Shown one piece after another: positions 1-9,658 of a stretch of DNA of 64,000 nt. The stretch lies in assembly GCA_025531455.1 (NCBI GenBank), contig JAMYHL010000029.1, positions 62,001 through 126,000 on the forward strand, given 5' to 3'. Each line of letters opens with the position of its first letter. Position 1 is the stretch's first letter. The position numbers and the translations under genes were made by a program. Below the pieces are notes generated by a model. It saw only the letters and a list, made by a program, of their open reading frames with translations, was not told the DNA's origin and did not search any database. Source of the stretch: Apiotrichum sp. Y4204 (lineage: Eukaryota > Basidiomycota > Tremellomycetes > Trichosporonales > Trichosporonaceae).

Positions 1-221
1 GGATAAGGTCAGCCTCTGAGAGTCATCCACAAATCAGTAAACGGACGAGCATGGTCGCTCCTCTTGACCTGCCCTGGCTCCCCGCGAGCACCAAGGCGAT
101 CAAGAAGCGCAGTACAAGTTACAGAGATCGCAGATCGACTGACGCCAGCCCCGAGGAGCTTGAAGCCGCGGCGCGGGAGGCCGAGGCGGAGGTCGACGCA
201 AAGCCCGAGGAACAGAAGTAG
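1..221 (+). CDS. C-terminal fragment of an unrecognised protein
   Basis: An open frame enters from the left edge (first full codon at base 3) and ends at TAG 219-221, giving about 72 residues. The visible part is polar and low in complexity. It has a short hydrophobic stretch around the in-frame Met at 51 (LDLPWLP), then a basic run (KAIKKRS), then an acidic/alanine-rich tail ending PEEQK. No domain is recognisable. I treat the Met at 51 as internal because the frame is open upstream to the edge, but a splice site in the first 50 bases cannot be excluded. The gene is tail-to-tail with the Rheb gene. Coding status is inferred from the open frame, regular third-position GC and the fungal-style C-terminus; function is unknown. 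Confidence 0.5.
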   Translation, partial: IRSASESHPQISKRTSMVAPLDLPWLPASTKAIKKRSTSYRDRRSTDASPEELEAAAREAEAEVDAKPEEQK

Positions 222-691
222 ATGACCAGACAACATGTAATATTCACTATTCCACCCAATGACCCAACGCAAGTCTGCTTATGCGTTGCGGCTGCGACGG
301 CTGTATGCGAGAACGTCGTTCCGCAGTGGCAAGTCAAGTGTAGTTGACTCATGTATACAATGTTCTCTCAGTTTCCGAGCAACTGACTTGGACTGAACTT
401 ATAGAGTGCCTACTCACACATCTACACACTCCTGAATATGCTTCGCGTGCAAGTGTGAGTGCATCAGGGCCATAAACCCTGGTGATACATCCCCACAGAG
501 CTCTGACACTCTGCGAGCGTATGGTACAAAGTATAAGGAAGCAGAGTTCAGGGTGGTACGATGATGGGTGGGGTCGGTAAATCGCTATGTCGGGTTGGGG
601 ATGAAGCACGAGACATAGGATCAAACGTGGAAGTTGGAACACAATCAGGACGCGATGGGTTGAGTAAGGTGGAATGAAGATGAACCAGCGT
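222..691. other. Tail-to-tail intergenic region, no gene seen
   Basis: These 470 bases lie between the stop of the left-edge gene (+) and the stop of the Rheb gene (-), so they should hold two 3' UTRs. Short open frames on both strands have no recognisable protein content. I see no RNA gene or repeat. Confidence 0.5.
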
Positions 692-1546
692 TTAACTGAA
701 AGGCCACCAGCTGCTCTTCTTCGCGACCGGCTCAGGGTTGTACTCTTGCTGCATTTGGCCCAGAAGAGCGTCGAAGGCGGCGTCTACAAAGTCAGTCAAG
801 TTCACCGTCTCATCGTGCCTCTTTAACTCACCAACATTCTTGTTGTCCCTTGCGCTCGACTCGATGAACGCGGCGTTCAGCTTCTTGGCGAGAGCCTTGC
901 CCTCCTCCGTCGTTACCCGGCGCTCATTTCCGAGGTCGCACTTCTGGCCAACAATGACGCAAGGCACCTTATCGGCAGCATTCGAGTCAAGGATCTTCTC
1001 GTGAAGCGTAGTGATCATGTCAAACGACTGACGCGAAGCGATGGAATACACGAGCATGTAGCCGTGAACGCCGAGCGCGTACTTTGCTGGAAAGAGCGTG
1101 AACTCGTCCTTACTGGTCAGCGTCATATGAATACCGAGCAACGTACCTGTCCGGCAGTGTCGACAATTTCACAAGTGTACTCGATGCCCTTGTGCTTCAC
1201 TGCCTTCTGGCTGGTGGCTTCAATTGTCGGGTAGTAGGCGTCGTTGTACGTCGGAGGAGTAACAAACTGTTGAGTGAGAGACGTTTTGCCTGGTCATTAG
1301 TACTTGAACGTAACAGAATGTGATCAGATATGTCGACAGAATCAAAGCAGTTTGTCCACACTTTTCATCCAGACCTTGCGCACTGAGGAACCCGAGCGCG
1401 GCCTGGATTATTCGAACAGGGAATCGTTTCGGGGAAGCTCTCGAACGCAATCACAATGTGTGCACTCCCACGTTCTCATACGCACCGACTGAAGGGGATC
1501 CAAGGATTACGACCTTGCGCTTCATGTTGTTAGAAGCAGATGACAT
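692..1546 (-). CDS. RHB1: Rheb-family small GTPase
   Basis: Four exons encode 190 aa: 1486-1546, 1147-1289, 832-1108 and 692-783. The introns have consensus ends, and the first carries a TACTAATGAC branch site. The third intron (784-831, 48 nt) keeps the frame open but interrupts the fold, so I remove it. Ras-superfamily motifs are present: P-loop GSPSVGKTS, effector region with PTYNDAYYPTIEAT, switch II DTAGQDEF, and a G5-like ESSAR. The TYNDAYYPTIE and DEFTLFP segments are typical of Rheb, which activates TORC1 in other eukaryotes. Two features are odd. The G4 motif reads QKCD instead of NKxD. The protein ends in KKSSWWPFS and lacks the C-terminal CaaX box that farnesylates most Rheb proteins. 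Family assignment is firm; TOR control is inferred from the family. Confidence 0.9.
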
Positions 1547-4500
1547 GGTGAAATGGGACGGGCTGTGAGACTACTGGGAGATGCGGCGACTGCGGTAATG
1601 TACGTTCTTTCGCTAAGGACGATTTGATGATCCCGAGGGGCGTGCGCAATCGAGAGCGATCTGGCAGGAACTGTGGTTGAGGAGATGGAGATGAAACGGA
1701 AGTCTCGGCTCTGTATGTCCCGTCGGCGCCGAAGATAAGGAGAGTGCGCGGAACACCAGACGCGAGCTGAAGATGGGCGACGTAAGATCACAGGATTGAC
1801 CGGGCGGGGGAGCACTCAGGTGGCAAAATCGAGATGGGAGGAGATGTAGATAAGGACACTTGACGACGAAGTTGGGGTCACGCTGAATCTGCGAGTGGTG
1901 CAGGTCGCTGTCGAATTTGGTTCGTGGGTAGAACGACGGGCTCGGTGTTCGCTGCGAGTGACTGCTGCGTTAGAGGGTTCATTACTGATGTCCAAGGTTC
2001 AATCACAGTGAGCAGGGATGAGAGGACAAGGGAATGTATATAAGCTGGCGGGGTTTGTTCGGCAAAAGACAGCGATGATAGGGAGGATCATGGGTATTGA
2101 TGATAGTCAGGGGCTCGAAGGAAGTCACCACCGGTCAAGAACAAAGTCAGGAAGCAAGAAGGATGTGCCAAGCACATTGATTTACACCTACACAGCTGGG
2201 CAATGGCACAACAATACTGGCGCAACGTGTTCGCGATGAAGCACCTGGCACACACATCGCCACTGTTCACTCGCAACTGGTTCATTCGCAACCAGTGGCA
2301 AGGCTGGCAACCACGCACAAACAACGCATAAAGCTCGAGCCTCCAGGTCCCTCGCACATGTGTGGTAATGATGCCTTATACCGAGACGAAACGACGCGCT
2401 GGTCCGAGCGTGTTACCCCGTGTGTGTTCTTTCCATGTACCCATGTCATGAGGGCAGGGGCCGCGAAAGACGGGGGAGCATCTTTATCGCCACTTAGTCG
2501 TCGGTCGATCCGACACGAAACTGTCCGATTATGACCATGGTCTCAACAACACAATGTAGAGTGCGCACACATGCGGTGGACACTTGATCACATCGATCAG
2601 GCATTTGTGGGATGAACCGCTTATCGGTCCTGGTGAGACGCCGTGGTCGGAGTGTCGCGCACATGGTGGGCGGAAGCATGTGGCACATAATCTCGAGATC
2701 TAAGATCTGGAGCAATATGCCATGGTTATACGACCCACCATGACGCATCCCAGCCATCAATCCACCAACGGGGAGCGAAACAAAACCACAGACCCCCCAG
2801 ACGCCCATGGTACACTCCCCATAGGTCTTGGCCAGTTGTGCGGCATGTTCGGGGAAGCGACCTAGCTCACGCAGTTGTCCCCCTCATCGTGCATGATGCA
2901 GCAGAGGATGTAATCATCGAGAGTCCGATTCCACGTCGGAGCACCCTGTCGCTGCATACGTGCTCGAGCTCGACAAAGTGAGACACACGGACAGTACGTT
3001 CGAAAGTTGCCACCTCACACGAGTGCTGGCATGTGGTTGAGCTGCTCACAAGACCGGAGCGGACGCCATTTGAGCGTGGTGCATCTGTGGGGAGCACGAC
3101 GGGGGATAAAAGCATGATGGCGGGCAACGACAGTGGCCGGAGCACCGACCCATTCCCATTACAACACACCACATCATCTTACAATGCAAGAACGAACAGA
3201 GCAACTCGAGCCAGAAGCGACGACGGAGGCACAATTCAGGTAGTGTGATTCAGAATAATGAGGCTCCTCTTGAGAAGGGACGATTGAACGACGGAACTGC
3301 CTGAAGAGATCCCAGAAAGGACGAGAAGGAAGGGTAGACGCAAAAGGATGAGCACTTACCAAACTAGATGGGTGCAGCAGAGTACGTGAAATGATCAGCC
3401 GATGGATAGGGTGAAGGGGTGGGTGGGGGTGGGCCTTTGGAAGCGGGCCGATGGTTGAGGTGAAGTGCCCGTGAGTGAGAGCCACTTGTGAGAGATGTGA
3501 GGAGTGCGAGGGCGAGGGGGGTTCTCGAGTGACTTCCGGGGGTTATTGACAGTGAGAGTGGTGGTGGTGGTGGTGGAGATTTGTGGTAGATGAGGATGGA
3601 TAAAACTGGCGGTGGTGGTGGATGTGGTTATGGTATTGAGTGTGGTGGTGGTACAGTTACTGTATAAGCGGAGGGGTTGTGGAGACTGGGCCCAAGACTT
3701 GGTAAAGTGGAGATGGAGATTGGATTGCGACTGGCCGCGGGCTGGGCTGGGCTGCTTGACAGCAGAGCTAGCAGAGCAGCTGAACACCCTACGGGCGGGC
3801 TTGGGGGCGGGCTGCGGGCTGGGGACGACTGGGTCGAGGCGGGGCTGGGCTGGGTTCTAGGCTGGCTGGCTGGCCGGCTGTCTGGCTCTTTCCCTTTCTC
3901 ACCCCACCACACTGTTCGCTGAATCGCCGGGTTCCAATGCCATGTCGCCTGCCCTTTATTCTGTCCAACCGAGACTGGCGCACCATCTTCTCCCCACAGC
4001 TCTCCCTAGTTGCTTGCTCCTCAGAACGACATCAACAGCCAAATTACATGCATACAATACTGCGAATGCTATGCAACGAAGCGGGATTGCGCCAGGCAAC
4101 AGACGAGAGGCCAGGAGGACACACACAGAACGTTCATTGCAGAAAGGCCCAGACTATGGCGATTAGCGGGGAGCAATAAAGCGGCTGGAACCGCAAGCCG
4201 GCCACAGGGGGCCCTCTGTCTTTCTGCCCTTCCGGGCCTTCAGACCATTTGGGCTGCTACCCGTGATGACCGTGATCCCTATTTGACTTTGATAGCTGTA
4301 ATTGTTCTGCATGTTCTGGCTCTGTTCCACAAATCCACAATGCTTGTTGCGATCTACATAATATGCGCCGTGCAATCTACATGATTTGCACAATCGGCAT
4401 GATCCGCATCGCGCAGCGGCTGAGCAAGCCAGAGCGCCAGAGCAGGTCGGTCCACAAGTATACCATCAGCCGAAGAGCGGTACGCGGTCAGGTCCACACA

Positions 4501-5731
4501 CGCGGGGGCCACTTGAGATTCATTCGAAAAGAATGCCAATACTGATAATGAAGATGATAATAGTAGTGTAATGGGAGTATCAGCGGGCGTGCCGGTGGCG
4601 GAAACTGGAAAGAGGTCCAAGTAGTGTCACTCAGTTGGCCTGTGGCCTGTGGCCCGTGGGTTGTGTACCAAGCTGCGTATCGCTGCATGGAGCAGGGTGG
4701 CAGGCTGTGTCAGAAAGCCATTGGAATGGCCATTCAGTTGCGCGTGCTTCACTCTGCCCATCTGGCCATCTGGTTGGGCTCGCCTAGCCTGATGCGACCG
4801 TGGTTTGGTGAATAGTCGTCCAGTGCGCCCAGTGCGTGCAAGCTGTATCGGGTTGCGAATCCGCGGACCTTGACATCACTATCAAGCAGCTCCACCAGCC
4901 CAGCAACGAAGCTTCTCTTCACCTGATACAACTTATTCAGCTACAGGATTCGAAAAGAACAGAAATGACCGCAGTCGGGTGGCCAGTAGTGGGTCGAGCA
5001 GCTCGCTTTTAGAGCAGCTCGCTTCGAACAACATCGGGTCGTCGATGGCTACATTCGGTCCCCTCCCCGCAATTAGCCAGACAACAACACACCTGACCAC
5101 TCAGGGCAGACCTCAGACTGGCCGTGAACTGAGTCCGGCGCGATCCGGTGGACCCTTTGGTCGTGTGCCAGTGCGCAAATGAGATCTGGGACCAAACAAC
5201 CTCAGAATTCCCGGGGCAGTTCGACGAATCGGGTCCACACCAGTACCAGTCGTGACATGCATACCACAAGAAACGTTCTCCGTGCTACCGCAGGCATCTT
5301 ATAAACTACAACGAATTGGCTGTTCAAGGTCCCGACAGCCTTAAGTCACTAACGCGCCCTACATTTATTCTTCATGTGGGCCTAGTGGGCGGTCGCGTGG
5401 TCGCAATTGAAGCACAGATGTTCATTGCGGCATTGTCATCACTAAGCAGTCGCAGAGGAAGTTTCTCTAAGCCCCCTCATCACGATGCAACATGGCTTGC
5501 ACATTGGAGGTAAGGGCTTGGCGTCGAGCACTGAACCTGGACGCGAATTGTCCGAGGCTCGATGTTGACAACTGTTGTCCTCAAATGCAGAACATGGAAC
5601 TCCAGCGGAAACTGCGAAGTCTGCTCTCAAGGTCCTGCATTCAAGCTCCATGCGCCCATGTATTGCTCTACCAGTCCATCATACCTATCAGACCTTGACT
5701 GTTACACACTACATCGAGCTGCGTTGTCCTA
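1547..5731. other. 4.2-kb gene-poor region upstream of the Rheb gene
   Basis: No open frame longer than about 130 codons here resembles a protein, and I could not join short frames into a spliced gene. The stretch 3400-3900 is strongly skewed: GGT/ACC-rich runs around 3555-3660 are followed by G-rich sequence at 3730-3870. The remainder is unique-looking sequence of mixed composition. It must hold the Rheb promoter next to 1547 and the 3' end of the AP-3 mu transcript next to 5731. A long non-coding transcript is possible but not shown by the sequence. Confidence 0.5.
3730..3870 (+). repeat. G-rich tract with G-quadruplex potential
   Basis: The + strand carries repeated GGGCT/GGCTG units. 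At 3793-3824 six runs of three or more G are separated by 1-3 bases, which satisfies the usual G3+N1-7 quadruplex pattern. A second, weaker cluster sits near 3737-3757 and a GGCT repeat near 3858-3880. Folding is a prediction from the pattern only. Confidence 0.6.
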
Positions 5732-7716
5732 TCACCATCTCACTTCGACGCGACCGCCTCGTGCGCTAGTACGCACACCCTTGAATGGCTTGTAACCAAC
5801 GTCGCCCGATACACGGAGTTGGTCAACCCGCAGTCCAGAGTATGTATAGTTTGTAATGTTGTATGCGACTGCAAAGGCCGGATCAGGGATAGGACGCGCA
5901 GACCTGCGTATGTTAGATAGGCCGCGGCGGGGACAGCTGGCAACACAGCAATAAGATGCAAAAGACCGTCCGCGGACCACAGTGGACCTTGGGGCTATCA
6001 CGCTTCCACCGTGGGTTTCATGCTGAACGGGTGACAACGCCACCCCCCCTGCGCCGCGACTCAATCCTCCAGTCATAGAAAGATTGTCGTCTCAAGGGAA
6101 GAGTGTCACAGTCAGGAACGCAACGCAGACAAGACATGTGCAGAATGGATAAACCGAGAACGAAGACCAAACTCACGCAGTAAAGGATCCAGTTAGGCTT
6201 GGTGATCGCTCAGTCGTCACAAGCGACGAGAGAGACCACCGCAAGATCTGGGTGTTGGGATCAAACTCAACAGCTCCACCCCCAACGCGCCCTTCCGCCG
6301 TGTTTTCCGCACCGCCCTGTCCGACTGGTCGCCGATCTCCTGTTGGCGTCGCAGAAATGGATGTGGCAGTGTTGCCCAAGAAAATAGAGATAACGATATC
6401 CTCGAGAGGATGTGATGAGAGTCGGGATGCAAGAGTGAGAGCGAAGCGACCTGCACTGCGTCAGAATCACAAACCGTGACATGAGTTGGATAGCACTCAC
6501 CTCCATGCTCGTCAACGCTCATCTTGGCCTTAAGGCTAATCGGTGGCTGAGGGGAGGCCCCGGCCTCGTAGTCAAGCAGCTTGAAACGGCCGTCGGGCGG
6601 TATAAAGCTCAGTGCACCATCCTGCTCCCATCGGCTATAGCTGCGGGGTTAGGATGCTACGACAGGAAGCAACAGGACGCACCGTACACAGGGATGGAAC
6701 GCAGGATGGCGCATTAGCTTGTTGCCATTCGCGAAGGTGAGGAGGAGATCGGGATTCCCAGATAACCGCGAGTTGCAGTTGACCGTGCCCCATACATCGG
6801 CCTGGAGGAGCCGCCCTTTTTTGTCCACGATCGCATCCAGTGTTTCAACCACGTCAAAATAGATCTCGTTGTTCGCGTGCCGCACGCCAGGCCGTCGCCA
6901 TGGTATCGGTGCCGAGAACGGAGCGGTTTGAGGCGCTTGCAGCCTGCGGGTCAGTACATCAGGTGCTTACTCATAGCCCATTCTATCCATATCTGAAGAC
7001 CGTATTGCATGAGGGGCAAACACGGCGTCCGCCTCCGTTTTCCATCACCTCCACACCCTTGAACAAAGGGAGCTCGATAGACAGGTTTGTTTTACTACTG
7101 CTTCGTACGACTTACCCCGAAACGCCTGCAACGTTGAGCAACTTCCGCATAAGTGTCGGCGGAAGAACAATGTCCTTGAGCATACTCTTCTCCATCGTCA
7201 TAGGATGCCCTTCGTCCAGCATTTCCTCGATGAGCTGTCATCAACTTCCGCAGCAACCCCTCATTTAACATACCATATAGACAACATCAAAGTTGTCTTT
7301 GACAGCGACTTCAGTCACGTCGCCAAGATACGATTTCAACGTGTCGAGAAAGCTCTCGAGGAAGGCAAATGCGAAGAGCGGATTTACCTCGTCCGAGATG
7401 GGCACGAGGTAGCGCAACCCGTCACGCTCAATATGGCACAGAGCGGCACCTGATGCGCCAGTGCCGCCCAGCCCTTTACGTAGCGTGTTGACCCACAGCA
7501 CAGGTTCCAAAGAGACTTGTTCGCCTGCCGCCTCAGCGGCGCGCACGCGGGAGAGCTCATGGTTGAACGCGTCTGTGTGCACTGCCGCATACGAAGCTGG
7601 GTGGGATGCGAAGTGAGAGGTGATAAGGGGTTTTCTGCACATCAGCACTTGTTGCTGTATGTAACAGACACAAACCCATTTGTATCGAGTATGATAATGC
7701 CGTCTATGCGGGCCAT
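5732..7716 (-). CDS. APM3: AP-3 adaptor complex mu subunit
   Basis: Seven exons encode 455 aa: 7676-7716, 7274-7634, 7116-7234, 6683-6943, 6501-6640, 6177-6450 and 5732-5903. The N-terminal longin-like domain runs MARIDGIIILD to KDNFDVVYM. It is followed by a linker and the mu-homology domain that binds tyrosine-based cargo signals. Diagnostic stretches are IPWRRPGVR, NNEIYFDVVE, HPCVRYSRWE and LSFIPPDGRF, which match AP-3 mu better than AP-1 or AP-2 mu, and the C-terminus YKPFKGV to VEVRW. AP-3 carries cargo from Golgi/endosomes to the vacuole. Most introns are 39-51 nt, but intron 3 (6944-7115) is 172 nt and intron 6 (5904-6176) is 273 nt. The start ATG has a CCACC context and faces the divergent NSA1 gene 248 bp away. 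Confidence 0.92.
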
Positions 7717-7964
7717 GGTGGATGAGTGCTGAGAAGGGATGGAGTGAGCGGCGATGATGTGGTCCACGGAACAATGTTCGATGTGAACTCGAGTGACGAT
7801 GGCGGCCTTGTAGGTGGCATGCTGGAGAGCGGGATTGCGGGGCCCCGATGGAATAAATTTCTGTTAGGCGAGTGCGACTGGCAGTGACAGACATTTTGTA
7901 TCTTACGTCCTTTATCTACATCTTTTCATTCATTCGCTCTCAATCACTTTCTCCTTGGGCCGGC
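7717..7964. promoter_or_regulatory. Shared divergent promoter of APM3 and NSA1
   Basis: Only 248 bp separate the two start codons, so both 5' UTRs and promoters must lie here. The NSA1 side has a pyrimidine-rich stretch just before its ATG. No specific factor site is identifiable. Confidence 0.55.
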
Positions 7965-9325
7965 ATGACCACATTCCGAACGGTCGACTTTTGGGCGCCG
8001 TCCTTGTACGGTAATACGCTCGAGGAGGTATCCATCCCGGAGCCAGGCCCTTCGCGTGATCCCATTGTTCGACATCTGCCCATCAAGTATGGCGAGTACA
8101 CCCCTATCGGCGTGGCGAAGCGCATGGTTGCGTTTAACAGTGGCGTAAGTTGGATCTCCATATTTTGCGGGCCCTCTCTAATCCACAGCTCATGGTTGCG
8201 GACGATGGATTCCGGATGTCGACTCTTTCGCTTCCGGCCACGGAGGACGACGTGCCCGTCGTAACGTCGCAGTCGGTCTTCAAGGTGCCCCCGGCGGGGA
8301 GCACGTGGACAGGTCTTTCTGCTCTGAGCGATACGGTTGCTGTTTCGGCACTGGCCAGTGGACGAGTATCAGTTCACCGCGCGACCGAGGCTGAGGGAGG
8401 TGCTTCTCCGGCTGGGGTTGCAAAGATTGGCAAGCCGGTGCTCACCTTATCAGCACCGGAGCTCGCATCTGAAAACAACACGTTTGCCATGGCAGGCAAG
8501 GAGATGGAGATCAGTGTGTGGGACGCCGAACGATCGTTTACCGCCAGCAAGGACTCGAAGAAACGGAAACAGGACAGCGATATGGCACCTGGAGAGATCT
8601 GGCGCGCGAAGAACGTGCCGCACAACAACCTCCAGCTCCGAGTCCCGGTCCACCATCTCTGCTCCGCGTTCCTTCCTGCTTCGACCACGGATATTGTTAC
8701 GGGAACCAAGGCGGGTAACGTGAGGCGCTACGATACTCGACAACGCAAGCCGACGGGTGACTGGAAACTGGCCCGGGAGGGCGGCATTGCAGCAATTACG
8801 GCTGGTGCCGCACCGCACGAGGTTTTCTTCGCCGACCACTCCAACCTTGTTGGCGCTCTTGACCTCCGTACAGGGAAGATGCTGTACACCATTCCCGGGC
8901 TCAGCGCTACCGCCCACTTCCTCGTTTCGCTTCCCGCCCCACAGCCTCCGTTCTCGCGTATCGCTGGCCTCGCGACCGTCTCGTCCGACGCTACCCTCCG
9001 CCTATGTGGAACAACTCCGCCGCCCGTCGATCTTTCCAAGGGTAACTGGGGTACTGGTGGAAAGAAAGGATCGGTTGTTGGGCAGACGGGCGGTGTGGGC
9101 GTCTCCAGTGTGGTTTTCCGTGGGTTCGGCTCCCATACCGAAAAGACCGTGCCCAAGGAGAAGGCCGAGGGCGACGAGGAGGAGGAGGGAAGTGACGGGG
9201 AGATTGATGAGGACGAGGAGGAGGGTATGTGGGAGGGGATGGACGAGGCTGAGGAGCGCAGTGACGACGAGTCTTCCGAGGATGACTCGAGTGAGGACGA
9301 GGCACCCAAGAAGCGGAGGAAGTAA
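7965..9325 (+). CDS. NSA1: Ribosome biogenesis WD40 protein Nsa1/WDR74
   Basis: Two exons, 7965-8144 and 8189-9325, flank a 44-nt intron with a CTAAT branch site and code for 438 aa. Nsa1 (human WDR74) is a nucleolar WD40 protein that joins the pre-60S particle and is released by an AAA ATPase. A seven-bladed propeller is suggested by repeated short motifs (SALASGRVSVHR, AGNVRRYDTRQ, VGALDLRTGKM). The GNVRRYDTR stretch followed by a proline/lysine segment is characteristic of this family. The tail after about residue 385 is very acidic (Asp/Glu/Ser) and ends in KKRRK, a plausible nuclear/nucleolar signal. Length is close to yeast Nsa1. The first ATG lies in a GGC-ATG-ACC context at the end of a T/C-rich leader. 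The gene is tail-to-tail with GLT1. Confidence 0.85.
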
Positions 9326-9658
9326 ACCCGTATTTTATAGATGCTACATTCACAACAGACGGTGTTTCTGGGATATTTATATAGCTTGATTATCTGGTGC
9401 TCACCAGCACATGTGCGAGCTGACACAACCAGTTGGCATTGGTGCAACAGCTTATCAAGGGCATTTGCTGTCTACCTCCACGCAGACTAGAACTAGGTGA
9501 ATGAGATAAGCGAATGCTATCAACGTAGAACTAAAATAACACTTCATGCATGTTCCGAGTCCCTACCGAGTCTGCGATCCCTAATGTAACTACATACGAT
9601 GTATATCGAGGCCTGTATTCCTCAACATAACACAATTTTGTTTGCCGCATATGGCGAC
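9326..9658. other. Tail-to-tail region between NSA1 and GLT1
   Basis: These 333 bases hold only the 3' ends of two converging genes. The sequence is more AT-rich than the flanking exons. No open frame of note and no RNA gene was seen. Confidence 0.5.

Noticed and set aside
3395..3912. Thr/Pro/Ser-rich frames on the minus strand
   Set aside because: They follow from the ACC-rich and G-rich simple sequence of this tract and overlap open frames on the other strand.
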